This document shows positions 34,701 through 42,662 of a stretch of 64,000 nt of DNA, piece after piece. Location of the stretch: assembly GCF_039529775.1 (NCBI RefSeq), contig NZ_BAAANL010000005.1, positions 372,001 to 436,000 of the forward strand, read 5' to 3'. The notes beneath the pieces are model-generated. The model did no database searches. It was not told the DNA's origin and saw nothing but the letters and a program-made list of their open reading frames with translations. A program made the translations under genes and the position numbers. The DNA is from Myceligenerans crystallogenes (lineage in GTDB: Bacteria; Actinomycetota; Actinomycetes; Actinomycetales; Cellulomonadaceae). Numbering within the stretch: the first letter of the stretch is position 1; every line of letters begins with the position of its first letter.

Positions 34701-35449
34701 GGCTGCCCGAAACCCGCTCCGGCCAGGGCCGCCCGGCCCTCGGGGCCGGTGACGAGGTCGATCCAGGCCCGGGCGAGGTCCGCGTCGGCGGCCTGGGCCA
34801 GGGGGGCGACGGCGTAGGCGTTCCGGGCGGCGTCGGCGCCCTCGATCTCGATCGCGTCCACGGAGCCGCCCGCGGACACGGCGTCGGTGGCGTAGACCAG
34901 CGCCGCGTCGGCCTCGCCGGATGTGACCTTGTCGAGGGTGGCGCGGACGTCCTCCTCCAGGCTGGCGGGTTCGGCCGGCACCCCGGCGTCCTCGAGGAGG
35001 GCGACGGCGGCGCGGCCGCAGGGCACCTCGTCGGCGCAGCGGACCCAGGTGGTGCCCGCCAGGTCGGCGAGGGACTCGATACCGGCCGGGTTGCCCGGCG
35101 CCGTCGCGATGACGAGGGTGTTCGTCGCGAAGATCGCGGGGCCGACGGCGGCGCCCGCGTCGGCGGCGACGGTCATCGCGGCCTCGTCCGCGGTCGCGAG
35201 GACGTCGCCGGGGGCGCCGTCGGCGGCCTGTTCGGCCAGGTCCGTGCTGGACCCGAACGAGAACTCGACGTCGACGCCGTCGTGCGCCGCCTCGAACTCC
35301 TCCCCCAGGTCCGTGAACACCTCCGTGAGCGAGGCCGCGGCGAGCACCTGCAGCGACCGCTCGTCCCCGCTCGCCCCGCTCGTGCAGCCGGCGAGCACGC
35401 CCGCGACGACCACCGCACCGACCCACCGCCCGCATGTCCTCCTGGCCAT
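34697..35449 (-). CDS. modA: Molybdate-binding lipoprotein
   Basis: A 250-residue periplasmic-binding-type protein with a lipoprotein signal ending LAGC (Cys near residue 22). Ligand-site segments of ModA are present: LAAASLTEVF near the N-terminus, FSFGSSTDLAEQ, and VYATDAVSAGG. It delivers molybdate (or tungstate) to ModBC. The ATG at 35449 is 7 nt after a TATCGT -10 box (35457-35462), so the operon mRNA is probably leaderless. No molybdenum cofactor genes are in the window. Confidence 0.93.
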   Translation of the reverse strand: MARRTCGRWVGAVVVAGVLAGCTSGASGDERSLQVLAAASLTEVFTDLGEEFEAAHDGVDVEFSFGSSTDLAEQAADGAPGDVLATADEAAMTVAADAGAAVGPAIFATNTLVIATAPGNPAGIESLADLAGTTWVRCADEVPCGRAAVALLEDAGVPAEPASLEEDVRATLDKVTSGEADAALVYATDAVSAGGSVDAIEIEGADAARNAYAVAPLAQAADADLARAWIDLVTGPEGRAALAGAGFGQP

Positions 35450-35505
35450 GGGCCCCACGATAAACCGCGACCTGCGCACCGCGGGGTGGCGCCCGCGGCG
35501 CCGGG

Positions 35506-36693
35506 TCACCCGGTGAGGCGGACCGTGAGGAGCTGGTCGTCGTCCGGGCCCGGGGTGCCGCGGCCGTCGGTGTTGTTGGTGAGGAACCAGAGGCTGCCGT
35601 CCGGGGCGAGGGCGACGTCGCGCAGGCGGCCGTACTCGCCCGCGTAGTACTCCGTGGACCGGTCCGGGTTCGCGACCGGGATTGCGCGCAGCACCGAGCC
35701 GCGCAGGTTCGCGACGAAGATCGTGTCGCCCGCGATCCCCAGGCCGCTCGGGCTCGCCTCGGAGGTCGCCCACTGCTGCACCGGGTCGGTGTACTCGCCG
35801 CCGCCCCCGATCCCCTCGACCTCCGGCCAGCCGTAGTTGCCGCCCGGCTCGATGACGTTCAGCTCGTCCCAGGTGTTCTCGCCGAACTCGCTCGCGAACA
35901 GCGTGCCGTCGGCGGCCCAGTCGAGGCCCTGCACGTTGCGGTGGCCGTAGCTCCAGACGAGCGAGCCCTCGAACGGGTTGTCGCCGGGGACGCCGCCGTC
36001 GGGCGTCATCCGCAGGATCTTGCCCGACAGGCTCCCCAGGTCCTGGGCGGCCGCCGCGTTCCCGGCGTCGCCCGTCGTCGCGTACAGCATCCCGTCCGGC
36101 CCGAACGCGATCCGCCCGCCGTCGTGGAACGACGCGCGCGGGATCCCGTCGAGGATCGTCTCGGCGGCGCCCAGCCCGAGCGAGCCGGGTTCGCCCGTCA
36201 GCTCGATCCGCTGGATCCGGTTGTCCTGCGCGGTGGTCGAGTAGGCGTACAGGGCGCCGTCGTCGGCCACGGTGATCCCGAGCAGCCCGCCCTCGCCGCC
36301 CGGGGCGACGCCCTCGACCGTCCCCACGAACCGCGTGCCGCCGTCGCCGAGCAGCTCGAGCACCTCGCCGCTGTCCCGCAGGCTGATCAGCGCGGTCTCG
36401 CCGAGGAAGGTGAACGACCACGGCGCGTCCAGCCCGGTCGTGACCGCCTCCGGCTCGCCGTCGGGTTCGACGGCGCCCGGCTCCGCCGTCGTCCCGGTGC
36501 CCGACGACGTCCCGGTGCCCGACGACGCCTCCGCGCCGGAACCCGATCCCGACGCGCCCGACCCGGGCACGGCGGACGACGGCGCGCCGCCGTCGGGCCC
36601 CGCGGGATCCGCGGCCGGGCCCGGGGCCGCGCACCCCACGACAGCCATGCAGACGGCCCAGGTCATCGCGAGTGCGCTCATCGGTCTCCTCAT
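35506..36693 (-). CDS. PQQ-dependent sugar dehydrogenase-type lipoprotein
   Basis: A 395-residue secreted protein with a lipobox (AVVGC), a ~45-residue Ser/Gly/Thr-rich linker and a six-bladed GSDH-type beta-propeller. Family motifs are TTGLDAPWSFTFL, GGEGGLLGITV, RNVQGLDWAADGTLFASE and EFGENTWDELNVI. This is the soluble aldose sugar dehydrogenase family (YliI-like), which uses PQQ and calcium to oxidise sugars outside the membrane. No PQQ biosynthesis genes are visible, so the cofactor may be scavenged. The ATG at 36693 follows AGGGAC. Confidence 0.88.
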   Translation of the reverse strand: MRRPMSALAMTWAVCMAVVGCAAPGPAADPAGPDGGAPSSAVPGSGASGSGSGAEASSGTGTSSGTGTTAEPGAVEPDGEPEAVTTGLDAPWSFTFLGETALISLRDSGEVLELLGDGGTRFVGTVEGVAPGGEGGLLGITVADDGALYAYSTTAQDNRIQRIELTGEPGSLGLGAAETILDGIPRASFHDGGRIAFGPDGMLYATTGDAGNAAAAQDLGSLSGKILRMTPDGGVPGDNPFEGSLVWSYGHRNVQGLDWAADGTLFASEFGENTWDELNVIEPGGNYGWPEVEGIGGGGEYTDPVQQWATSEASPSGLGIAGDTIFVANLRGSVLRAIPVANPDRSTEYYAGEYGRLRDVALAPDGSLWFLTNNTDGRGTPGPDDDQLLTVRLTG

Positions 36694-36801
36694 GTCCCTG
36701 AGTCTGACGGTTCACCGGGCCCGGACCAACCCCGTCCCCCGCGAACGGGGAAGGCCCGGATCCAGGGATGAAATCAGATCTTCACCTGGTAGGGGAAGGA
36801 T

Positions 36802-36814
36802 GTGAATCGTTCAC
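36802..36814. promoter_or_regulatory. Palindrome upstream of the FHA gene
   Basis: GTGAATCGTTCAC is a perfect 5-3-5 inverted repeat in the 197-bp gap between the divergent sugar dehydrogenase and FHA genes. It resembles a Rex site but with 3 rather than 4 central bases, so no regulator is assigned. Confidence 0.35.
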
Positions 36815-36890
36815 GACACCCGGAGCGCCCCGGGAGGGGTCCCGGGAACGTGGTGCCAGGCTTCCGGCCAGGAAACCAAGGAGGACGACC

Positions 36891-37679
36891 ATGACCAGCG
36901 AGTCCCGCACCGACGGCCTCGAGACACTGCCCGGCGACCTGGGCAGCCTCGCCCACGGCGTGCCCGACAGGATCGCCGGGACCCTCTACGTGAAGTCGTT
37001 CGCGGGCGGCGTCCGGCAGCGCCCGCGGCCCGGCGCCGAGCTGACCTTCGGCAGGGAGAAGCCGAAGGTGGGGGTGCTCGTCGGCGGCGACGACCGCAAC
37101 GTCAGCCGCACGCACGGGATCCTGCGGTACGACAGCGGCCACTGGTGGCTCCGCAACAACGGCCGGCGCAACCTGCAGCTGCCCGGGACCACGCAGCTGT
37201 TCACGGAGAGCGAGCCGTACCCGCTGCAGCCGGGCTACACCCCCGTGTTCATCCGCACCGCCCCGCGCTGCACGTACCTCGTGGAGATCTTCGTGACCGA
37301 CGGGACCGGACAGGGCCCGCGGCCGGTCTACGGCGATCCCACGTTCGAGGGACACAGCTGGCCGCTCCACCCGGTCGAACGGCTCGCGCTGGTCGCGACG
37401 GCCCAGCCGTACCTGCTGCACGAGGAGCACCCCGAGCCGTGGGCCCGCGACGCCGTGGCCACGCTGCTGGCCGAGGTGGACCCGGCGGGCAACTGGAACA
37501 GGTCGAAGGTGGGCCGCGTCGTCGACGGTGTCCGTGAGCGCCTCGCGAAGGCCGGCGTCAAGGGTCTGCTGGCCCAGGAGGTGGGCCAGCCGGTGGGCAA
37601 CCGCCTCAAGCACAACCTCATCGTGGAACTGATGGCGTCCCGCTCGATCGTCCCGCCGGACCTGGAGCTGCTGGACTGA
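36891..37679 (+). CDS. FHA domain protein
   Basis: A 262-residue cytoplasmic protein with a forkhead-associated domain at residues ~30-115. The phosphothreonine-binding motifs are LTFGREK, RNVSRTHGIL and RNNGRRNLQLPG. The C-terminal ~150 residues are helical and of no family I recognise. The ATG at 36891 has an excellent AAGGAGG site. FHA proteins bind pThr peptides made by Ser/Thr kinases, but no kinase is adjacent, so partners are unknown. Confidence 0.85.
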   Translation: MTSESRTDGLETLPGDLGSLAHGVPDRIAGTLYVKSFAGGVRQRPRPGAELTFGREKPKVGVLVGGDDRNVSRTHGILRYDSGHWWLRNNGRRNLQLPGTTQLFTESEPYPLQPGYTPVFIRTAPRCTYLVEIFVTDGTGQGPRPVYGDPTFEGHSWPLHPVERLALVATAQPYLLHEEHPEPWARDAVATLLAEVDPAGNWNRSKVGRVVDGVRERLAKAGVKGLLAQEVGQPVGNRLKHNLIVELMASRSIVPPDLELLD

Positions 37680-37695
37680 TCCGGGGGCGGTGGGT

Positions 37696-38178
37696 TCAGG
37701 GGGCGGGTTCGAGGACGACGACGGGGGTCGGGCGGGAGCGGAGCCTCGCGAGCGCGTCGAGGTCGGAGCCCTCGCCGAACTGGGTCCTGAAGGTGTCCCA
37801 GAGGCGGGCGTGCTCCGAGCCGGTGGCCTCGCGGGCGCGGACGCGGCGGCGGTCGTCGCCGGGGAGGATCACGGTGGCGTCGGGGTTCGCCTGCAGGTTC
37901 AGCCACCAGGCCGGCGGCGGGTCACCCCAGCCGTTCATCGCCAGGGTGACCACGTTCGGCCCGTCCTCGAAGTAGGCGACGATGACGGCGCGGTCCCGGC
38001 CGGACCTCCGGCCGGTCGTGTGCATCCGCATCATGCCGAAGGCGCCGGGCTTCGGCCGTCGCAGGCCGAGCCGCCCGCCGGAGACCCGGTAGAGGGCGCG
38101 ATGCACCTGCCACGCGGTGAGGATGAACCAGCGGGGCGGCACCTTCGCCCCGGAGCCTGCGGTCTGATCAGCGCCCAT
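37696..38178 (-). CDS. Nitroreductase/deazaflavin (F420)-dependent oxidoreductase family protein
   Basis: A 160-residue split-barrel protein of the Ddn family. It has FGMMRMHTTGRRSGRDRAVI (residues ~55-74), YFEDGPNVVTLAMNGW, and PPPAWWLNLQANPDATV, a sequence pattern typical of actinobacterial Ddn-like enzymes that use F420H2. Substrate unknown. The ATG at 38178 is chosen by homology length; ATGs at 38226 and 38229 would add about 16 residues. It ends 16 bp from the FHA gene stop, convergently. Confidence 0.82.
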   Translation of the reverse strand: MGADQTAGSGAKVPPRWFILTAWQVHRALYRVSGGRLGLRRPKPGAFGMMRMHTTGRRSGRDRAVIVAYFEDGPNVVTLAMNGWGDPPPAWWLNLQANPDATVILPGDDRRRVRAREATGSEHARLWDTFRTQFGEGSDLDALARLRSRPTPVVVLEPAP

Positions 38179-38254
38179 GTCGCAATGATCGCGGCGGCGC
38201 CCCGCCCGGACAACGGTTCGCGCCATCATTCACCCGCTCGGATCGACTCACCGG

Positions 38255-38863
38255 TCAGGGTCGCAGGGTCCGGGGGAATCCTGTCCATCGCAGCTCGTGA
38301 CCCAGGTGGCTCATGTCGCTGAACATGACGACGCTCGGGGGCAGGCCGATCCGGTACTCGATCACGGTCAGCGCGGCGTTGGCGCTGCTGAGGCCGAGCC
38401 ACCGCGTTCGTGGCGCATCCAGGGCATCGCGAACGAGCCACGCGATCGGGTAGGCGTGGGTGACGAGCACCTCATGCAGGTCATCCGCACCCTCGGACGG
38501 CTTGGCGAACCTCGTGGTGAGACTCCGGGCGATCTCGTGCGCGGCCGCGGCCTCGGCTGCTTCGTAGCCGTCGAAGAACGGGACCCACGACGGCGGGGTC
38601 TCCTCCGGTGAGGGCACATAGGGCACATGGTCGATCAGTTCGGCGGCCTCACCCACCGGGACGTCGCCGCTGAGGTAGGTATCGAGCTCCCGGGCGGAGT
38701 CTGCGGCGCGGGGCAACGGGGAATGCCAGACCGCGTCAACGGGCAGGTGCGCGAGTCGCCGGCCGAGGCGGCGAGCTTGTTCGCGTCCCAGCTCCGTGAG
38801 ACCGCCGAACGCGTCGGCGTCACCGTGGCGGGCGATGTAGAGATACCTGGTGGCCATCAGCAT
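38255..38863 (-). CDS. Histidine phosphatase (phosphoglycerate mutase-like) family protein
   Basis: A 202-residue single-domain histidine phosphatase. The catalytic RHG is in YLYIARHGDADAFG (residues ~8-21) and the second catalytic His is in VLVTHAYPIAWLV near residue 135. The Arg of the phosphate pocket (SPLPRAADSA) is intact. Its start lies 10 bp after the stop of the dikinase-like gene, so the two form an operon. In such a context it might remove phosphate from a phosphohistidine or from the product of that enzyme, as SixA does for a phosphocarrier. That role is inferred from position only. Confidence 0.82.
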   Translation of the reverse strand: MLMATRYLYIARHGDADAFGGLTELGREQARRLGRRLAHLPVDAVWHSPLPRAADSARELDTYLSGDVPVGEAAELIDHVPYVPSPEETPPSWVPFFDGYEAAEAAAAHEIARSLTTRFAKPSEGADDLHEVLVTHAYPIAWLVRDALDAPRTRWLGLSSANAALTVIEYRIGLPPSVVMFSDMSHLGHELRWTGFPRTLRP

Positions 38864-38873
38864 GCCGGGAGCA

Positions 38874-40064
38874 TCACGACAGTGCTCGCGCGCTCCTTCC
38901 TCCGGACGGGGTCACGGTTCCGGCCGTGCCGTCCACCGTGATGCGGGCACCGTTGGTGATGCAGGTCGTGGCACCGGGGACGCCGAGCACCGCAGGGATG
39001 CCGTACTCGCGCGCGACGATCGCCGCGTGCGAGAGAGCACCGCCGGTCTCCGTGACGACGCCGGCAGCGATCGTGAACAGCGGGGTCCACGCCGGGTCGG
39101 TGTAGCGGCACACCACGATGTCGCCGCCGCGGACGGCCGGGAAGTCCGAAGGGCCGCGCACGATGCGAGCGGGAGCGGTGACCGTGCCGTGGGAGCCGGG
39201 TGTGCCGACCAGCGCTCCGGCCGGAATGGACAGGGCAGGAACGCGGCCGGCGGGCAGGGGCGCGGTGACCGGGCGGGCCTGCAGGATCCACACCGCGCCG
39301 TCGGCCACCGCCCATTCGACGTCCTGGCGACCGCCGAGAATGCGTGCCGTCCGGCCACCCAGATCCGTCAGTGTGGCCACCGTAGCGTCGTCCAGCACTC
39401 GCGCATGCTGGTGATCGGGGGTGACGGTGCTGGTCACGACGCCGCTGCCCGCGCGGCTGAGGTCGGTGCGCGCCTGCTTCCCGCCGATCGACCGACCGAT
39501 GGTGCCGTCGGCCGCGGCCTCGTAGCTGTCCGGGGTGACGGTTCCACCCACGACGGACAGCCCCAGGCCCCAGGACGCCTCGATCCGGGTCAGGCCTCCC
39601 GGCTGCTCGGGCGTGAACATCACGCCCGAGGCCTCGGCCTCGATCACCGGCTGCACGAGCACCGCCATCCCCGGCACCGAGGACGGATCGCTCCCGCCGG
39701 TTCGCCTCCGGTAGGGGCCGACTCGTGCCGCACGAGCTGAGGCGCGGCACACCGCGATCGCCCGGCACACCTCGTCCGTGCCCCTGGCTCCGATGACGCT
39801 CTCGTACTGGCCGGCCGCCGAGGCGCCAGCGGTGTCCTCGTCCACCGCCGACGAACGTACCGCCACCGCCGGGACATCGAGCCACGCGAGCTCGGCGGCC
39901 ACCGCATCGCGCAGAGAACTCGCTGTCTCGGTACCGGACGGATGGACATCGGCTGGTACGACGAACCCATCGGGCACCGGCAGCCCCTCACGCAGCAGCT
40001 CCCCGAGCGCACCCGCCTTGTGGCCCGAGGCGGCAGGGGTTGCCTCACGAAGCCTTGTCAGCAT
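38874..40064 (-). CDS. PEP synthase/rifampin phosphotransferase-type protein, short form
   Basis: A 396-residue protein combining the ATP-binding dikinase domain (residues ~1-250; KAGALGELLREGLPVPDGF, AVRSSAVDEDTAGASAAGQY, VWILQARPVTAP) with a C-terminal swivelling phosphohistidine domain (TETGGALSHAAIVAREYG, catalytic His near residue 343). Full PEP synthases add a PEP-binding barrel, and rifampin phosphotransferase has a ~440-residue substrate domain between the two. Both are missing here. It could therefore charge its own histidine from ATP, with an unknown acceptor. The ATG at 40064 follows GGAG. It is divergent from two regulator genes across a promoter full of GTTGAC-type palindromes. 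Confidence 0.8.
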   Translation of the reverse strand: MLTRLREATPAASGHKAGALGELLREGLPVPDGFVVPADVHPSGTETASSLRDAVAAELAWLDVPAVAVRSSAVDEDTAGASAAGQYESVIGARGTDEVCRAIAVCRASARAARVGPYRRRTGGSDPSSVPGMAVLVQPVIEAEASGVMFTPEQPGGLTRIEASWGLGLSVVGGTVTPDSYEAAADGTIGRSIGGKQARTDLSRAGSGVVTSTVTPDHQHARVLDDATVATLTDLGGRTARILGGRQDVEWAVADGAVWILQARPVTAPLPAGRVPALSIPAGALVGTPGSHGTVTAPARIVRGPSDFPAVRGGDIVVCRYTDPAWTPLFTIAAGVVTETGGALSHAAIVAREYGIPAVLGVPGATTCITNGARITVDGTAGTVTPSGGRSARALS

Positions 40065-40074
40065 CGCACTCCGA

Positions 40075-40102
40075 TCAACGAAACGTTGACAACAATCTGT
40101 TG
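40075..40102. promoter_or_regulatory. Stacked palindromes in the divergent promoter
   Basis: Two adjacent inverted repeats, CAACGAAACGTTG (40076-40088) and CAACAATCTGTTG (40090-40102), are built from the same GTTG half-sites and are bracketed by ATCAAC (40074) and GTTGAT (40099-40104). They fill the 49-bp gap between the dikinase-like gene and the DNA-binding protein gene. They are likely operators for one of the two regulators encoded alongside. Confidence 0.55.
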
Positions 40103-40113
40103 ATAGTAGCAGG

Positions 40114-40518
40114 ATGGGCGACGTGAAACGCAAGCACGACCTCGAACGACCCGCCGTCGCCGACGACGCGCAGGCCCTGCGTGAGCGCGACGCCCAGGAC
40201 CGCCTTCTCGCACAGGGCGGGGACCAGATCGAGCCACGGCCGTGGCGGCCCGCAGCCATGCCGCCCTCGGCGGTCGATCTCACCCAGTACGCGCTCTGGC
40301 GCTCGTCCGACCTGGGTCTGGACGGGGTGTCGAGTGCCCTCACCCTGCTCCGGGCCGCACGCGCCGAACTCGAGAGCGTCGAGGTCGCCCTGCTCTTCGT
40401 GGCGCGCAGCGAAGGGATGACCTGGGCGCAGATCGCCGAGGCGATGGGGTTCCGTTCCCCGCAGGCCTGCCAGCAGTACGTCAACCGGCTCAGCGCCAGA
40501 CAGGAAAAGCAGCCATGA
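40114..40518 (+). CDS. Small DNA-binding (helix-turn-helix) protein
   Basis: A 134-residue protein. The N-terminal ~50 residues are charged and probably disordered (DAQDRLLAQGGDQIEPRPW is a distinctive segment). The C-terminal half is helical and ends in a sigma-like helix-turn-helix: MTWAQIAEAMGFRSPQACQ (residues ~104-122). It overlaps the next gene by 4 bp (ATGA), so the two are translationally coupled. It is divergent from the dikinase-like operon. I take it as part of a dedicated regulator pair for that operon; no function is known to me. Confidence 0.75.
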   Translation: MGDVKRKHDLERPAVADDAQALRERDAQDRLLAQGGDQIEPRPWRPAAMPPSAVDLTQYALWRSSDLGLDGVSSALTLLRAARAELESVEVALLFVARSEGMTWAQIAEAMGFRSPQACQQYVNRLSARQEKQP

Positions 40519-41165
40519 CCCGCCGTTCAGAGCCAGAGTTCCTCGTGCTGCACGCGGTACGGCTTCTGGGATTCGGCGACAGCCCGTTGCTGGCCGAGCG
40601 CGCCGGAACCAGCCACGCCGAAGCTCTGCGGGTGCTCAGCGAGGCCGAACGCGCGGGCTGGGTGCAGTACCTCGCGTTCGCCGACCTCGCCGGCTGGTCG
40701 CTCACCGACGCGGGCAAGGCGGAGAACGAGCGCCGGCTGGCAGCCGAACGCGCCGACGCCGACCGCGAAGGCGTCATCGAGAGCACCTACCGCCGGTTCC
40801 TTCCGCTCAACGCCCGGCTGCTGCGCGCCGTCACCGACTGGCAGATCAAACCGACCGAGGCAGACCGCTTCGCCCCGAACGACCACTCCGACCAGGCGTG
40901 GGACGAACGCATCCTCGCTGAGCTCACGGCGCTCGGCAGGGAGCTCGCCCTCTTGACCGAACGCCTCCACGCTGTCCTGGCGAGATTCGACGGATACGCG
41001 GTCCGCTACGCATCGGCGCTGGACCAGGCCAAGGGCGGGCGGCACCAGTGGATCGACAGCACCGATGTCAACTCCTGCCACCGGACCTGGTTCCAGCTCC
41101 ACGAGGACCTGATCGCCACCCTCGGCGTCGACCGAGGAAGAGAGGTCCCGGGCAGCCCAGCGTAA
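40515..41165 (+). CDS. Winged-helix transcriptional regulator-like protein
   Basis: A 216-residue protein. Residues ~8-70 look like a winged helix (FGDSPLLAERAGTSHAEALR, AGWSLTDAGKAENERRLA). The remainder is a helical domain of ~140 residues with no recognised relatives, rich in Arg, Asp and Trp. It is translationally coupled to the upstream small DNA-binding protein. Base composition is slightly lower in GC than the neighbours. It probably senses a ligand or a phosphorylation state tied to the adjacent dikinase-like enzyme and histidine phosphatase; this is inference. Confidence 0.7.
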   Translation: MTRRSEPEFLVLHAVRLLGFGDSPLLAERAGTSHAEALRVLSEAERAGWVQYLAFADLAGWSLTDAGKAENERRLAAERADADREGVIESTYRRFLPLNARLLRAVTDWQIKPTEADRFAPNDHSDQAWDERILAELTALGRELALLTERLHAVLARFDGYAVRYASALDQAKGGRHQWIDSTDVNSCHRTWFQLHEDLIATLGVDRGREVPGSPA

Positions 41166-41194
41166 GACCGTCGGCTCCCCGGGCCGATCCGGCC

Positions 41195-41476
41195 TCAGTC
41201 CCGGGCGTCCGTGTGGCCGAGGGACCGGCCCGGGGCGATCAGGTCACGGACGCGACGCTTGAGGTCGGTGATCTCGGGGAACCCGCCGTCGCTCTTGCGG
41301 TTCCAGACGTGCTCGTCGCCGACGTCGATCCGGAACACCCCGCCGGTGGCGGGGACGAGCGCGATCTCACCGATCTCGTCGGCGAACGTCTGCAGCAGCT
41401 CCCCCGCGTACCACTGGGCGCGCAGCTGCCAGCGGCACTGGGTGCAGAAGGTGATCACGATGCGCGGTTCGGCCAT
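41195..41476 (-). CDS. SelT/SelW/SelH (Rdx) family protein
   Basis: A 93-residue thioredoxin-like protein. The redox motif CTQC is near the N-terminus (VITFCTQCRWQLRAQW), followed by the family's basic helix, the strand VFRIDVGD and the IWxR-type segment HVWNRKSDGGFPE. It is the Cys-containing, non-selenium version, as usual in bacteria. Function unknown, presumed thiol redox. Ends 30 bp from the convergent winged-helix gene. Confidence 0.85.
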   Translation of the reverse strand: MAEPRIVITFCTQCRWQLRAQWYAGELLQTFADEIGEIALVPATGGVFRIDVGDEHVWNRKSDGGFPEITDLKRRVRDLIAPGRSLGHTDARD

Positions 41477-41518
41477 GGCGCCACTCTGCCACGACGGGCG
41501 CGAGGGCCCGGCGGGCGA

Positions 41519-41899
41519 TCATCGCGCGGCCGCGGTGCCCTCCGGGGCCGCCGACGCCGTCGGCCCGCCTCCGGCAACGGGCTCCGCCCGTGCGACCAAC
41601 GCGGCGAACGCCACGGCGCCGACGACGCCGAGCGCGCTCGCCGCGCCGAACCGCCCGTCGACCGCGTACGACGCGACCGACGTCAGGAACACCCCGGCCG
41701 CGATCCCGAACGCGAACAGCAGGGCGCGGCCCGCCCACCGCGCCGGCGCCAGGGCGGCGCCCAGGAGCAGGGCGCAGAGCACGAGATCGGGAACGAGGAA
41801 CAGGTTCTCGGGCCGCCAGGAGTCGTGGACGAACAGGAACGCGAACGTCGTGACACCGAGCACGAGCGCCCCCACCCTGCCTGCCGTGACGGTACGCAT
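41519..41899 (-). CDS. Hypothetical four-helix membrane protein
   Basis: A 126-residue protein with four predicted membrane helices and a Pro/Ala-rich cytoplasmic end. I do not recognise the family. It is divergent from the TetR gene, and two perfect TetR-type operators lie in the 105-bp gap between them, so it is very likely a target of that repressor. Confidence 0.65.
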   Translation of the reverse strand: MRTVTAGRVGALVLGVTTFAFLFVHDSWRPENLFLVPDLVLCALLLGAALAPARWAGRALLFAFGIAAGVFLTSVASYAVDGRFGAASALGVVGAVAFAALVARAEPVAGGGPTASAAPEGTAAAR

Positions 41900-41929
41900 A
41901 TCGGTCTCCTCCGGTCGGGCGATGCTGAG

Positions 41930-41944
41930 GTCTACAGCGTAGAC
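41930..41944. promoter_or_regulatory. TetR-type operator 1
   Basis: GTCTACAGCGTAGAC is a perfect 6-3-6 palindrome between the divergent membrane protein and TetR genes. An identical pair of arms recurs exactly 30 bp away at 41960-41974, about three helical turns. Confidence 0.75.
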
Positions 41945-41959
41945 ACGGACCTCGCGCTT

Positions 41960-41974
41960 GTCTACGTCGTAGAC
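41960..41974. promoter_or_regulatory. TetR-type operator 2
   Basis: GTCTACGTCGTAGAC has the same arms as operator 1 and a different 3-bp centre. Its centre lies 38 bp upstream of the TetR start codon, in the expected promoter, suggesting autorepression. Confidence 0.75.
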
Positions 41975-42004
41975 TTACCCGGTTCCGGAGCGGAGGGGGT
42001 CACG

Positions 42005-42625
42005 ATGGGCAGGCCGGAGCGGCTCACACCCGCGGCGATCGCGGCCGCGGCGCTGCGCCTCGGCGACCGCGAGGGTCCCGCCGCGATGTCCATGCGCCGC
42101 ATCGCCGCGGACCTCGGCTGCGATCCCATGGCGCTGTACCGCCATTTCGCCAACCGTGAGGCGCTGCTGGACGCCGTCGCCGACGCCGCGCTCGCCGGCG
42201 CACGCGATCCCGGCCCGGCCGTCCCGTGGGACGACCGGCTGCGGGCGATCACCACGGAGATCCGCTCCTGCGCGCTCCGCCATCCGGGCATCGCCGCGCA
42301 TGTGGCGGCACGCCCGCCGCTCGGCGAGCACGGCCTGCGGCTCGGTGCCGGCCTGTTCGCCGCGCTGACCGAGGCCGGCCTGCCGGCGTCCGACGTCGTG
42401 CGCTCCTCGCAGGCGCTGATCGCCTACCTCGCCGCCGCCCTGGCGATGAGCGTGCGCGCCGGGAGCCGCGATGCCCGCTGGGAACAGGTCAGCCGGGCCG
42501 TGACGGGCCTGCCGGACGGGCCACCGGGCGACGAGATGTTCGCGGTGGGCTCGGACGAGCAGTTCGGGTACGGCCTGCGGTTGCTGATCAACGGCATCCG
42601 CGCGGAGGCTGCGGGCCGGAGCTAG
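42005..42625 (+). CDS. TetR/AcrR family repressor
   Basis: A 206-residue regulator. The N-terminal helix-turn-helix is MSMRRIAADLGCDPMALYRHF (residues ~28-47), and the C-terminal ligand-binding domain is helical with the TetR_C-type pattern HPGIAAHVAARPPLGEHGL. It has a strong GGAGGGGG site before the ATG at 42005. Two perfect 15-bp palindromes upstream are its probable operators. Both its own gene and the divergent four-helix membrane protein gene should be repressed until a ligand binds. Confidence 0.9.
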   Translation: MGRPERLTPAAIAAAALRLGDREGPAAMSMRRIAADLGCDPMALYRHFANREALLDAVADAALAGARDPGPAVPWDDRLRAITTEIRSCALRHPGIAAHVAARPPLGEHGLRLGAGLFAALTEAGLPASDVVRSSQALIAYLAAALAMSVRAGSRDARWEQVSRAVTGLPDGPPGDEMFAVGSDEQFGYGLRLLINGIRAEAAGRS

Positions 42626-42662
42626 GCCGAGGGATCCCCGTCACGGGAAGGAAGAAAATGGG

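Noticed and set aside
36802..36814. Rex operator upstream of the FHA gene
   Set aside because: The arms resemble Rex but the spacer is 3 rather than 4 bp and the gene is not a known type of Rex target, so it is listed only as a palindrome.
40065..40113. A rifamycin-associated element upstream of the dikinase-like gene
   Set aside because: The palindromes here are AT-rich GTTG types and do not resemble the GC-rich rifamycin-associated element.
38255..41165. A toxin-antitoxin system
   Set aside because: The two coupled small genes look like DNA-binding proteins with helical domains rather than a toxin and antitoxin, and the divergent operon encodes enzymes with intact catalytic motifs.
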